A stretch of 21,357 nucleotides of DNA from positions 1 through 21,357 of the forward strand of contig JBLYYE010000055.1 of the NCBI GenBank assembly GCA_048549915.1, written 5' to 3'. Below, one piece after another: positions 15,240 to 21,357 of this stretch. Both the position numbers and the translations under genes were made by a program. The notes below the pieces were generated by a model. That model worked only from the letters and a program-made list of their open reading frames with translations. It had not been told where the DNA came from and ran no database searches. This DNA comes from LSUCC0057 sp048549915 (GTDB lineage Bacteria; Pseudomonadota; Gammaproteobacteria; Pseudomonadales; Porticoccaceae). How positions within the stretch are numbered: position 1 is the stretch's first letter; every line of letters starts with the position of its first letter.

Positions 15240-17153
15240 GTGAACGATATGGCAAAAAATTTAATATTGTGGCTCATCATTGGTGGCGTGTTGGTTTCCG
15301 TCTACAGCAATATGGATCAGGGGCAGGCCCCCAACGAGCTCGGTTACTCGCAATTTGTTGTCGACGTGCAAAACGAGCGCGTCAAATCAGTCTCTATAGA
15401 CGGTTTAATTATTGACGGTACCCGCCTAGATGGCTCTAAATTCCGTGTGGTGCGCCCCAATATTACCGACCCTGGATTGATGGGCGATCTGCTCGACAAT
15501 AACGTTGAAGTGATTGGCAAGGAGCCGGAGCAGCCCAGCCTTATTTCGCAACTGTTGGTCGCTGCGTTTCCAATCTTGTTGATTGTCGGCATCTTCTACT
15601 TTTTCATGCGTCAAATGCAGGGTGGCGGCGGTGGCAAAGGCAACCCCATGAGCTTTGGCAAAAGCAAAGCCAAATTGCTCAGCGAAGATCAGATTAATAC
15701 CACGTTTGCCGATGTGGCTGGTGTTGATGAAGCCAAAGAAGATGTCGGAGAGTTAGTAGAGTTTCTAAGCGATCCCACTAAGTTCCAGCGCCTAGGCGGT
15801 CGTATCCCCAAGGGCGTATTGATGATAGGCCCTCCCGGTACAGGCAAAACGTTGCTGGCTAAGGCGATTGCTGGCGAAGCGCGTGTCCCGTTCTTCTCTA
15901 TTTCAGGTTCAGACTTCGTCGAGATGTTTGTCGGCGTAGGTGCATCGCGCGTTCGCGATATGTTTGAGCAAGCCAAGAAGCAGGCGCCGTGCATTATCTT
16001 TATCGATGAAATCGATGCAGTAGGGCGACACCGTGGCGGCGGCTGGGGTGGCGGTAACGACGAGCGCGAGCAGACCCTCAACCAGCTGTTGGTCGAGATG
16101 GATGGCTTTGAAGGCAGCGAGGGAGTCATTGTGATCTCTGCTACAAACCGCCCCGATGTCCTCGACAAAGCGCTGCTGCGCCCTGGGCGTTTTGATCGTC
16201 AAGTTTATGTTGGGTTGCCCGATATTCGCGGGCGCGAACAGATACTCAAGGTTCATTCGCGCAAAGTGCCGCTTGCCGATGCCATCGACTTGAATGTTTT
16301 AGCGCGTGGAACACCGGGCTTTTCCGGTGCAGATCTCGCCAATTTAATTAACGAAGCCGCGCTCTTTTCGGCTCGTGACAACCGCCGTACAGTGAGCATG
16401 GAAGAGTTTGAGAAGGCGCGCGACAAAATCATGATGGGTGCTGAGCGCCGCTCGTTGGTGATGTCTGAAAAAGAGAAAATAAACACGGCCTACCATGAAG
16501 CGGGACACGCCATTGTCGGCCGGTTAGTGCCAGAGCATGACCCAGTCCACAAAGTGACTATTATCCCGCGCGGTAGAGCACTTGGAGTGACGCAATATCT
16601 GCCCGAAGAGGACAAGTACAGCATGAGCCGGCGTCAACTGTTTAGCCAGTTGTGCAGCCTGTTCGGTGGCCGAATCGCAGAAGAGCTGGTCGGCGGATTA
16701 GACGGAGTGACTACCGGTGCGCAAAATGATATTGAGCGCGCAACGCAGATGGCGCGCAATATGGTGACCAAATGGGGTCTGACTGAAAAAATGGGCCCGA
16801 TTCTCTACGGTGAAGAAGAGTCGCAAACGCCAGGTGGTGGCAACTCCCTCTATTCAGAAGATACCTCTCGCGAAATTGACCAAGAGGTACGTCGAATACT
16901 TGAGGAGGCTTACGATAAAGCCAAGGCGCTGCTCGAGTCGCATCGCGATGTCTTGGAGGCGATGAAAGATGCTTTGATGGAGTTCGAGACTATTGATGCT
17001 GAGCAGGTCGATGACCTGATGTCGCGCCGTCCCGTGCGCCCACCGCATCAGTGGCACGACAGTGATCCTGAGCCACCGCAACCACCAACCGCCAGTGAAG
17101 CTGATCAGCCGGATGGCACCGACGCTGTGGGCAAGCCTCTGGAAGAGGGTTAA
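15240..17153 (+). CDS. ftsH: ATP-dependent zinc metalloprotease FtsH
   Basis: This inner-membrane AAA+ protease degrades misassembled membrane proteins and regulators such as LpxC and sigma-32. The 637-residue protein has TM1 (about 7-22), a small periplasmic domain, TM2 (about 104-122), Walker A GPPGTGKT (197-204), Walker B IIFIDEID (252-259), the SRH/arginine-finger segment LLRPGRFDR (312-320), zinc motif HEAGH (419-423, catalytic E420) and third ligand D497. A flexible Pro/Asp-rich tail follows residue 590. The GTG at 15240 is preferred because GAGGA lies seven bases upstream; an ATG three codons on is too far from it. Its stop overlaps the folP ATG (TAATG). Confidence 0.97.
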   Translation: MNDMAKNLILWLIIGGVLVSVYSNMDQGQAPNELGYSQFVVDVQNERVKSVSIDGLIIDGTRLDGSKFRVVRPNITDPGLMGDLLDNNVEVIGKEPEQPSLISQLLVAAFPILLIVGIFYFFMRQMQGGGGGKGNPMSFGKSKAKLLSEDQINTTFADVAGVDEAKEDVGELVEFLSDPTKFQRLGGRIPKGVLMIGPPGTGKTLLAKAIAGEARVPFFSISGSDFVEMFVGVGASRVRDMFEQAKKQAPCIIFIDEIDAVGRHRGGGWGGGNDEREQTLNQLLVEMDGFEGSEGVIVISATNRPDVLDKALLRPGRFDRQVYVGLPDIRGREQILKVHSRKVPLADAIDLNVLARGTPGFSGADLANLINEAALFSARDNRRTVSMEEFEKARDKIMMGAERRSLVMSEKEKINTAYHEAGHAIVGRLVPEHDPVHKVTIIPRGRALGVTQYLPEEDKYSMSRRQLFSQLCSLFGGRIAEELVGGLDGVTTGAQNDIERATQMARNMVTKWGLTEKMGPILYGEEESQTPGGGNSLYSEDTSREIDQEVRRILEEAYDKAKALLESHRDVLEAMKDALMEFETIDAEQVDDLMSRRPVRPPHQWHDSDPEPPQPPTASEADQPDGTDAVGKPLEEG

Positions 17154-18031
17154 TGTCTCAGTTGCAATGCGGCCAGCGTCAACTTTCCCTGGCCCAACCT
17201 GCTGTTATGGGGATACTTAATGTAACCCCAGATTCATTTTCAGATGGTGGGCTTCATTACCGCAATGACAGTCGCGATATCTCGCGCGCTGTTGATGCTG
17301 CCGCTGCTATGGTTGCCGACGGCGCTACACTCATCGACGTGGGCGGTGAATCCACCCGGCCCGGTGCCGAACCCGTCTCTGTGGAGCAAGAGTTACAACG
17401 TGTTGTTCCGGTTGTCGAGGCTTTAACTGCTCGATTAGACGTGATTGTCTCTGTCGATACCAGCTCTGCACAAGTAATGGTGGCAGCTGCTCAAGCCGGT
17501 GCCGGGATGATTAACGATGTACGCGCTTTGCGCCGAGAGGGTGCTCTCGCTGCAGCCGCAGCGACCGAGTTGCCAATCTGTTTGATGCATATGCAGGCAG
17601 AGCCCGGCACCATGCAGCAGCGACCGAGTTATCAAGATGTAGTTGCTGAGGTGGGTTCATTTTTAGAGCAGCGCGTTGCCGCTTGTAAAGCTGCGGGTAT
17701 TGCGCGACATCGTCTGCTTTTAGACCCTGGCTTTGGCTTTGGGAAAACCCTAGAACACAATCTTGCACTGTTTAGATCGCTGCCAGAGTTAGCTCAATTG
17801 CAGCTGCCGCTGCTAGTTGGCGTCTCGCGTAAAAGCATGATTGGAGAGCTGTTAAACTGCGCTGTTGACCAGCGCGCCAATGGTAGTGTGGTTTTGGCGC
17901 TGATGGCAGCGCAGGCTCTCCAGCAATGTGCACAGTGTCTGCTGCGTGTTCACGACGTTAAGCACACAGTAGAGGCACTGCGGCTTTGGCAAGCGGTGCG
18001 CTCTGATCAAGACCCAATAATAAAGAATTAG
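17153..18031 (+). CDS. folP: Dihydropteroate synthase
   Basis: FolP condenses 6-hydroxymethyl-dihydropterin pyrophosphate with p-aminobenzoate in folate synthesis and is the sulfonamide target. The 292-residue TIM-barrel has the signatures MGILNVTPDSFSDGG (19-33) and DVGGESTRPGA, then INDVRAL, LMHMQAEPGTMQ, DPGFGFGKTLEHN and GVSRKSMIG. All pterin- and pABA-contact segments look intact. The start overlaps ftsH by one base, and glmM begins nine bases after its stop. It is the chromosomal type by context, not a mobile sul gene. Confidence 0.97.
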   Translation: MSQLQCGQRQLSLAQPAVMGILNVTPDSFSDGGLHYRNDSRDISRAVDAAAAMVADGATLIDVGGESTRPGAEPVSVEQELQRVVPVVEALTARLDVIVSVDTSSAQVMVAAAQAGAGMINDVRALRREGALAAAAATELPICLMHMQAEPGTMQQRPSYQDVVAEVGSFLEQRVAACKAAGIARHRLLLDPGFGFGKTLEHNLALFRSLPELAQLQLPLLVGVSRKSMIGELLNCAVDQRANGSVVLALMAAQALQQCAQCLLRVHDVKHTVEALRLWQAVRSDQDPIIKN

Positions 18032-18040
18032 GGAATAGCT

Positions 18041-19384
18041 ATGTCGCGCAATTATTTTGGCACTGACGGTATTCGGGGCCAGGTAGGCCAACACCCGATA
18101 ACGGTAGATTTTGTACTCAGATTGGGTTGGGCTGCCGGTAAAGTGCTCACCCGGCACGCGACCGGCAAAAAACGCGTGCTCATCGGTAAAGATACTCGCG
18201 TCTCAGGTTACATGTTTGAGTCAGCTTTAGAGGCAGGTTTGATAGCGGCCGGAGTCAACGTATTTATGCTTGGCCCGATGCCGACACCGGCGATAGCTTA
18301 CTTAACCCGGGCGTTTCGCGCTAATGCTGGGATCGTGATCAGTGCTTCGCACAACGCCTACCAAGACAATGGGATTAAATTTTTTGGCGGTGACGGTTTT
18401 AAGCTCAGCGATGAGATTGAAGCAGAGATAGAAGCCTTGCTTGATCAGCCGCTGGTTACCAATGATTCAAGCCAGCTGGGTAAAGCCCAGCGAGTGACCG
18501 ATGCGGCTGGTCGTTACATAGAATTCTGTAAAGGAACTTTACCGTCAGGGTTTGGGCTGGCGGGTTTAAAGGTGGTGCTCGATTGTGCCAACGGTGCCAC
18601 TTACGATGTCGCCCCCAAAGTTTTTCGTGAGCTCGGCGCCGATGTGCATGTTATCGGCAACTCGCCGGATGGGATGAATATTAATCGCGATTGCGGCTCG
18701 ACTTTTCTAGGCCCACTCTGCGCTGCAGTGGCAGAACATCAGGCCGATGTAGGTATCGCCTTTGACGGTGATGGAGACCGAGTATTGTTTGTCGATGCTG
18801 ACGGACAGACGGTTGATGGCGACCAGTTGATCTATATTATTGCGCAACATCGCCAACGCAACGAAGGCTGTAACGGTGTCGCTGGAACATTGATGAGTAA
18901 TTTGGGTCTCGAGCTGGCATTGCAAAAATTGAATATCCCCTTTTTGCGTACAAAAGTAGGTGACCGTTATGTTGTCGAAGCGATGCGTGAGAACGGTTGG
19001 ACGCTTGGAGGTGAGAGCTCAGGGCACGTGCTTTGCGCGGAGCTGAATACCACGGGTGATGGGATCGTAGCAGCACTACAAGTGCTCAGAGCGGTGGTTG
19101 AGAGCGGCCAGAGCCTCGAGCAATTAAAAGCCGGCATGACGTTGTTGCCGCAAACGATGATCAATGTCCCGCTGGCCAAAAAAGGTAGCCTGCCAGTCGA
19201 TGCAGCGATTTCTGCAGCGGTAGAGGCGGCTGAACAACAGCTTGCAGGTCGCGGTCGAGTGCTTTTGAGGCCCTCCGGTACAGAGCCGTTAGTGCGAGTC
19301 ATGGTCGAGGGTGAAAATGCAATCGAGGTAAATGAGTTGGCCGCTGCAATTGCCGCAGTCGTCTCTACCGAGGTGGGTGGTTAA
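18041..19384 (+). CDS. glmM: Phosphoglucosamine mutase GlmM
   Basis: GlmM interconverts glucosamine-6-phosphate and glucosamine-1-phosphate on the route to UDP-GlcNAc, which feeds MurA and LPS made by other genes in this window. The 447-residue protein begins YFGTDGIRG and has phosphoserine S103 in ISASHNAYQDNGIKFF. It also has the magnesium site DGDGDR, the sugar-binding GGESSGH and the phosphate-binding RPSGTEPLVRVMVE. An AGGGA Shine-Dalgarno lies about six bases before the ATG. RapZ, at the left end of the window, regulates the preceding enzyme GlmS in enterics, a functional but not physical link. Confidence 0.97.
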   Translation: MSRNYFGTDGIRGQVGQHPITVDFVLRLGWAAGKVLTRHATGKKRVLIGKDTRVSGYMFESALEAGLIAAGVNVFMLGPMPTPAIAYLTRAFRANAGIVISASHNAYQDNGIKFFGGDGFKLSDEIEAEIEALLDQPLVTNDSSQLGKAQRVTDAAGRYIEFCKGTLPSGFGLAGLKVVLDCANGATYDVAPKVFRELGADVHVIGNSPDGMNINRDCGSTFLGPLCAAVAEHQADVGIAFDGDGDRVLFVDADGQTVDGDQLIYIIAQHRQRNEGCNGVAGTLMSNLGLELALQKLNIPFLRTKVGDRYVVEAMRENGWTLGGESSGHVLCAELNTTGDGIVAALQVLRAVVESGQSLEQLKAGMTLLPQTMINVPLAKKGSLPVDAAISAAVEAAEQQLAGRGRVLLRPSGTEPLVRVMVEGENAIEVNELAAAIAAVVSTEVGG

Positions 19385-19502
19385 AATAAATTGCTTATAG
19401 CGATGCCACTGGCTTGTAAACTGTGGGGTCATCGGGTAGGATTTGCGCCCCTCGAACTGGGCTGAATTGGCTTTGCCCTCGCGGTTACGAGAATAAAAAA
19501 AT

Positions 19503-20252
19503 ATGAGCACAATCCGCACGCCACTCGTGGCGGGAAATTGGAAGATGAACGGCGATCGCGCGATGGTGCGCGAGCTGATCGGATCGCTCAAAGAGAGTTG
19601 CACGCCGGCAAGCGCGGTTGAGGTTGTGGTTTTTCCTCCTGCTTTGTTGGTTGATGAGACGGTTAAAGCAGCTGGTTCAACCGTCGCTGTTGGTTTGCAA
19701 AATGTGAGTCAGCATGTGCAAGGAGCCTTCACCGGTGAAATCTCGGTGGGTATGGCAAGCGAAGCAGGTTGTACTTACTGCTTGGTTGGCCACTCGGAGC
19801 GCAGGTCGCTTTACGGGGAAACTAATCAAGAGGTTGCCAGTAAATTCGCAGCCTTGAAGGCAGGTAACGTTAAACCCGTTCTCTGCCTAGGTGAGACGCT
19901 CGAGCAGCGTCAAGCGGGCGAAACAGAAGCCGTAGTGGCTGAACAGTTGGCCGCAGTGGTTGACGAAGTTGGTTTGCCAGCGGTAGTTGATGCGGTGATC
20001 GCTTACGAGCCCGTCTGGGCTATAGGCACAGGTAAAACGGCCAGTCCAGAACAGGCGCAAGCCGTGCATGCATTTATTCGTCAGCAGCTGGGCGAACAAG
20101 GACAACAGACACGCCTACTTTACGGTGGCAGTGTCAATGCTAGCAACGCTAAGGCGCTGTTTAGCCAGCCCGATATTGATGGCGGGTTAGTAGGAGGAGC
20201 GTCACTAGACGCACAAGAGTTTATAAACGTCGTTAACGCGGCAGAGCGGTAA
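19503..20252 (+). CDS. tpiA: Triosephosphate isomerase
   Basis: TpiA interconverts dihydroxyacetone phosphate and glyceraldehyde-3-phosphate. The 249-residue TIM barrel has the full catalytic set: N12 and K14 (AGNWKMNG), H97 (VGHSERR) and E169 (AYEPVWAIGTG), with the phosphate loop YGGSVN. A 118-base spacer separates it from glmM, the longest gap in this block, and probably holds its own promoter. A small CTCG/CGAG hairpin sits just before the start, and the Shine-Dalgarno is weak (GAGA about ten bases upstream). tpiA between glmM and secG is the pseudomonad-type order. Confidence 0.97.
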   Translation: MSTIRTPLVAGNWKMNGDRAMVRELIGSLKESCTPASAVEVVVFPPALLVDETVKAAGSTVAVGLQNVSQHVQGAFTGEISVGMASEAGCTYCLVGHSERRSLYGETNQEVASKFAALKAGNVKPVLCLGETLEQRQAGETEAVVAEQLAAVVDEVGLPAVVDAVIAYEPVWAIGTGKTASPEQAQAVHAFIRQQLGEQGQQTRLLYGGSVNASNAKALFSQPDIDGGLVGGASLDAQEFINVVNAAER

Positions 20253-20254
20253 TT

Positions 20255-20596
20255 ATGGAAAACGCAATTTTGGTGTTCCACTTTGTGGTAGCAGTGGCCT
20301 TGGTTGTTTTAATCCTGCTGCAGCAGGGTAAAGGCGCAGAGGCCGGTGCATCATTTGGTGCTGGAGCATCCCAGACAATTTTTGGCAGCGGCGGCAGCTG
20401 GAACTTTTTCAGTCGCACCACCGCTATCTTGGCGACAATCTTTTTTGTCACCAGTATCACACTCGCTGTTGTTGCGAAAAATCGCAACGTGATCGATGAC
20501 GAATTTCTGCCCGAACTGTTGACCGTTCCGGCGACTGACAGTGATCTCCCTAGCGTGGGCGAAACGCCAGCACCGGGTAGCGATCTGCCAGAGTAG
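20255..20596 (+). CDS. secG: Protein-export membrane protein SecG
   Basis: SecG is the small accessory subunit of the SecYEG translocon. The 113-residue protein has TM1 (about 3-22), a Gly/Ala-rich cytoplasmic loop (GAEAGASFGAGASQTIFGSGG) and TM2 (about 53-73) after the conserved NFFSRTTAIL. It ends in an acidic Pro-rich tail. It starts two bases after the tpiA stop. secG followed by tRNA-Leu(GAG) is conserved in gammaproteobacteria (leuU in E. coli). Confidence 0.96.
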   Translation: MENAILVFHFVVAVALVVLILLQQGKGAEAGASFGAGASQTIFGSGGSWNFFSRTTAILATIFFVTSITLAVVAKNRNVIDDEFLPELLTVPATDSDLPSVGETPAPGSDLPE

Positions 20597-20601
20597 TAGA
20601 A

Positions 20602-20646
20602 AATAAGAGATCTTCGGATCTCACTCCATATGCCTAAGTGGCGGAA
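20602..20646 (+). pseudogene. Degenerate second copy of tRNA-Leu leader and tRNA 5' end
   Basis: This 45-base block matches 20737-20781 at 40 positions, offset by 135. It holds a GAGATC-TTCG-GATCTC hairpin (20607-20622), a linker, and then GCCTAAGTGGCGGAA, matching the first 15 bases of tRNA-Leu (GCCCAAGTGGTGGAA). After that it loses similarity, apart from a possible ACGCTAT match at about 20704-20710. It is probably a relic of a tandem tRNA-Leu or a partial duplication. No 3' half or acceptor partner is present, so it cannot make a tRNA. Confidence 0.65.
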
Positions 20647-20653
20647 GGAAGAC

Positions 20654-20726
20654 GATGGGCAGGAGCCCAAGTGTCGCGGAGAACAGGATGTTCGCGAGCG
20701 ACCACGCTATACCAGGCGAAGCCTGG
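20654..20726. repeat. Cluster of small hairpins in the secG-tRNA spacer
   Basis: Three inverted repeats follow one another: GGGC-AGGA-GCCC, then GAAC-AGGAT-GTTC nested inside GTCGC...GCGAC, then CCAGGC-GAA-GCCTGG (20712-20726). The shared AGGA(T) loops suggest one repeat family of the REP/intergenic palindrome kind, but no second copy is in the window to prove it. The last hairpin lacks a strong T-run. Confidence 0.5.
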
Positions 20727-20741
20727 CAGTTTAAAGAATAA

Positions 20742-20757
20742 GAGATCTTCGGGTCTC
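20742..20757 (+). promoter_or_regulatory. UUCG-loop hairpin just upstream of tRNA-Leu
   Basis: GAGATC-TTCG-GGTCTC forms a 6-bp stem, with one G-U pair, closed by a UUCG tetraloop. It ends nine bases before the tRNA 5' end. The upstream copy has the same stem with an A-U pair at that position, so pairing is kept despite the substitution. A role in processing of the secG-tRNA transcript or RNA stability is inference. Confidence 0.5.
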
Positions 20758-20766
20758 ACCCCTTAT

Positions 20767-20851
20767 GCCCAAGTGGTGGAATTGGTAGACACGCTATCTT
20801 GAGGGGGTAGTGGCGCAAGCCGTGCCGGTTCAAGTCCGGCCTTGGGCACCA
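20767..20851 (+). tRNA. leuU: tRNA-Leu (anticodon GAG)
   Basis: The 85-base cloverleaf includes an encoded CCA. Acceptor GCCCAAG (20767-20773) pairs with CTTGGGC (20841-20847), discriminator A is at 20848 and CCA at 20849-20851. Anticodon stem CTATC/GGTAG encloses TTGAGGG with GAG at 20801-20803. A long variable arm, as in class II leucine tRNAs, precedes T arm GCCGG-TTCAAGT-CCGGC (20824-20840). The position after secG matches E. coli leuU. The adjacent integrase suggests its 3' end serves as an attachment site. Confidence 0.96.
20824..20851 (+). other. Putative attachment site (attL) at the tRNA-Leu 3' end
   Basis: Integrases of this DUF4102-type tyrosine-recombinase group commonly recombine at the T-arm/3' end of tRNA genes and sit directly beside the site. 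Here the integrase gene starts about 160 bases downstream of the tRNA and reads away from it. The matching direct repeat (attR) would lie at the far end of the island, outside the window, so the exact core cannot be defined. Confidence 0.45.
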
Positions 20852-20855
20852 TACA

Positions 20856-20881
20856 AACGTCTCAGAAAATCTTCTGACGTT
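20856..20881 (+). repeat. Imperfect inverted repeat after tRNA-Leu
   Basis: AACGTCTCAGAA and TTCTGACGTT are inverted around AATC, with a two-base bulge on the left arm. It lies between the tRNA CCA end and the terminator. It may be a 3' processing hairpin of the tRNA precursor or part of the recombination region. Confidence 0.5.
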
Positions 20882-20884
20882 CAT

Positions 20885-20911
20885 AAAGCCCCGCAATAGC
20901 GGGGTTTTTTT
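20885..20911 (+). terminator. Intrinsic terminator downstream of tRNA-Leu
   Basis: CCCCGC (20889-20894), loop AATA, GCGGGG (20899-20904), then seven Ts (20905-20911), with AAA before the stem able to extend it. This is a canonical rho-independent terminator that would end the secG/tRNA-Leu transcript before the integrase. Confidence 0.9.
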
Positions 20912-20963
20912 GGTTTTGAAGTCTAGTAACGTCCGATAAAATCCGTTGAAAACCACGCGTAAG

Positions 20964-20986
20964 ATGTGTAACTTCATGTGTAACTT
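20964..20986 (+). repeat. Tandem 11-base direct repeat upstream of the integrase
   Basis: ATGTGTAACTT occurs at 20964-20974 and again, exactly, at 20976-20986 with one base between, so the units repeat every 12 bases. Position between the presumed attachment site and the integrase start suggests arm-type integrase or excisionase binding sites, or an operator. The role is inference. Confidence 0.6.
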
Positions 20987-21011
20987 TTAGAAGGCACTGA
21001 TGAGGTGGCGT

Positions 21012-21357
21012 ATGGACAAAGCCAATAAAAAAATCACTCACACCCGACAGATTGATGCGGCAAAGCCAAAAGACGCCCGCTACGCACTGACAGTTGGTGA
21101 TGGATTATCGCTATATGTCATGCCTAAGGGTACAAAGAAGTGGGTTTTCCGGTATTCAATGTTTGGCAAGCCAAAGAGCCTTTCCTTAGGTCTCTATCCT
21201 GCAGTTGGGTTATCAGAGGCCAAGGAGTTGCGCGATCAGCAAAGAAAACTAGTAGCTCAAGGAGTGGACCCTAGCTCTAGGCGGAAAGAAAAGAAATTGG
21301 AAAAACTGCTATCGGGTAAAAACAGCTTTGAGGCGATAGCTAACGAATGGCTTGAGC
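21012..21357 (+). CDS. Tyrosine-type site-specific integrase, N-terminal part (cut by window edge)
   Basis: The open frame runs to the right edge: 115 codons are seen of what is normally about 400. The N-terminus (KKITHTRQIDAAKPKDARY, then LTVGDGLSLYVMPKGTKKW, FRYSMFGKPKSLSLGLYP, LSEAKELRDQQRKLVAQGVDP) is the arm-DNA-binding domain (DUF4102 type) of P4-like island integrases. It is followed by the start of the core-binding SAM-like domain (SFEAIANEWLE). The catalytic R-H-R-Y domain is off-window, so intactness is unknown. GAGG lies six bases before the ATG at 21012; an in-frame ATG at 21000 with AAGG upstream is an equal alternative, four residues longer. It marks the left end of a genomic island or prophage at tRNA-Leu. 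Confidence 0.9.
   Translation, partial: MDKANKKITHTRQIDAAKPKDARYALTVGDGLSLYVMPKGTKKWVFRYSMFGKPKSLSLGLYPAVGLSEAKELRDQQRKLVAQGVDPSSRRKEKKLEKLLSGKNSFEAIANEWLE

Noticed and set aside
19385..19502. Possible sigma-70 promoter before tpiA (TTGCTT, then TTGTAA after 17 bases)
   Set aside because: The -10 match is too poor to list as a feature. The spacer probably contains a promoter, but I cannot place it. No RNA gene or ORF is seen there.
20756..20977. Minus-strand 73-codon frame ending in CPRPDLNRHGLRHYPLKI-like sequence
   Set aside because: It lies antisense to tRNA-Leu and its terminator. This is a well-known spurious translation of tRNA-Leu regions, not a gene.
1..21357. CRISPR arrays, insertion sequences, toxin-antitoxin or defence genes
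   Set aside because: No regularly spaced repeats, transposase frames or defence domains were found; apart from the right-edge integrase the genes are core housekeeping.

Overview
The window is core chromosome of a gammaproteobacterium. Gene content and order match conserved gammaproteobacterial clusters. Three features point to a Pseudomonas/Cellvibrionales-like marine lineage rather than an enteric: the short-form HisG, tpiA placed between glmM and secG, and the combined envelope/his block. The lineage call is inference from gene order; no 16S rRNA gene is present.

Region 1 (1-6519, minus strand) is one long co-directional block. In transcription order it reads kdsD, kdsC, lptC, lptA, lptB, rpoN, hpf, ptsN, rapZ, with rapZ cut by the left edge. 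It makes Kdo precursor enzymes and parts of the LPS transport machine, then sigma-54, a ribosome hibernation factor, the nitrogen-branch PTS EIIA and the RapZ RNA adapter. A sigma-70-type promoter lies before kdsD, and a terminator-like hairpin sits between hpf and ptsN. The cation exchanger gene yrbG (6603-7574) lies just upstream on the same strand.

Region 2 (7772-13036, plus strand) diverges from it: mlaC, ibaG, murA, hisG, hisD, hisC, mostly overlapping or closely spaced. The mlaF, mlaE, mlaD and mlaB genes that usually accompany mlaC are absent. Region 3 (13033-14477, minus) holds a DegS/AlgW-type periplasmic protease and the small RNA-binding protein YhbY.

Region 4 (14595-20851, plus) is the classic rlmE, ftsH, folP, glmM, tpiA, secG, tRNA-Leu(GAG) block. 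Between secG and the tRNA is a 170-base structured spacer. It carries a second, degenerate copy of the tRNA leader plus the first 15 bases of the tRNA, and a cluster of small hairpins.

Region 5 (about 20852-21357) looks like the left end of an integrated element. A terminator follows the tRNA, then a tandem 11-base repeat, then the 5' part of a tyrosine-recombinase integrase gene that runs off the right edge. The rimP-nusA-infB genes usually found beyond secG/tRNA-Leu are not seen here. Any novel accessory system is most likely in the island beyond the right edge. Inside the window the unusual signals are non-coding: the tRNA-leader duplication, the hpf-ptsN attenuator-like element, and the paired inverted repeats before rlmE.
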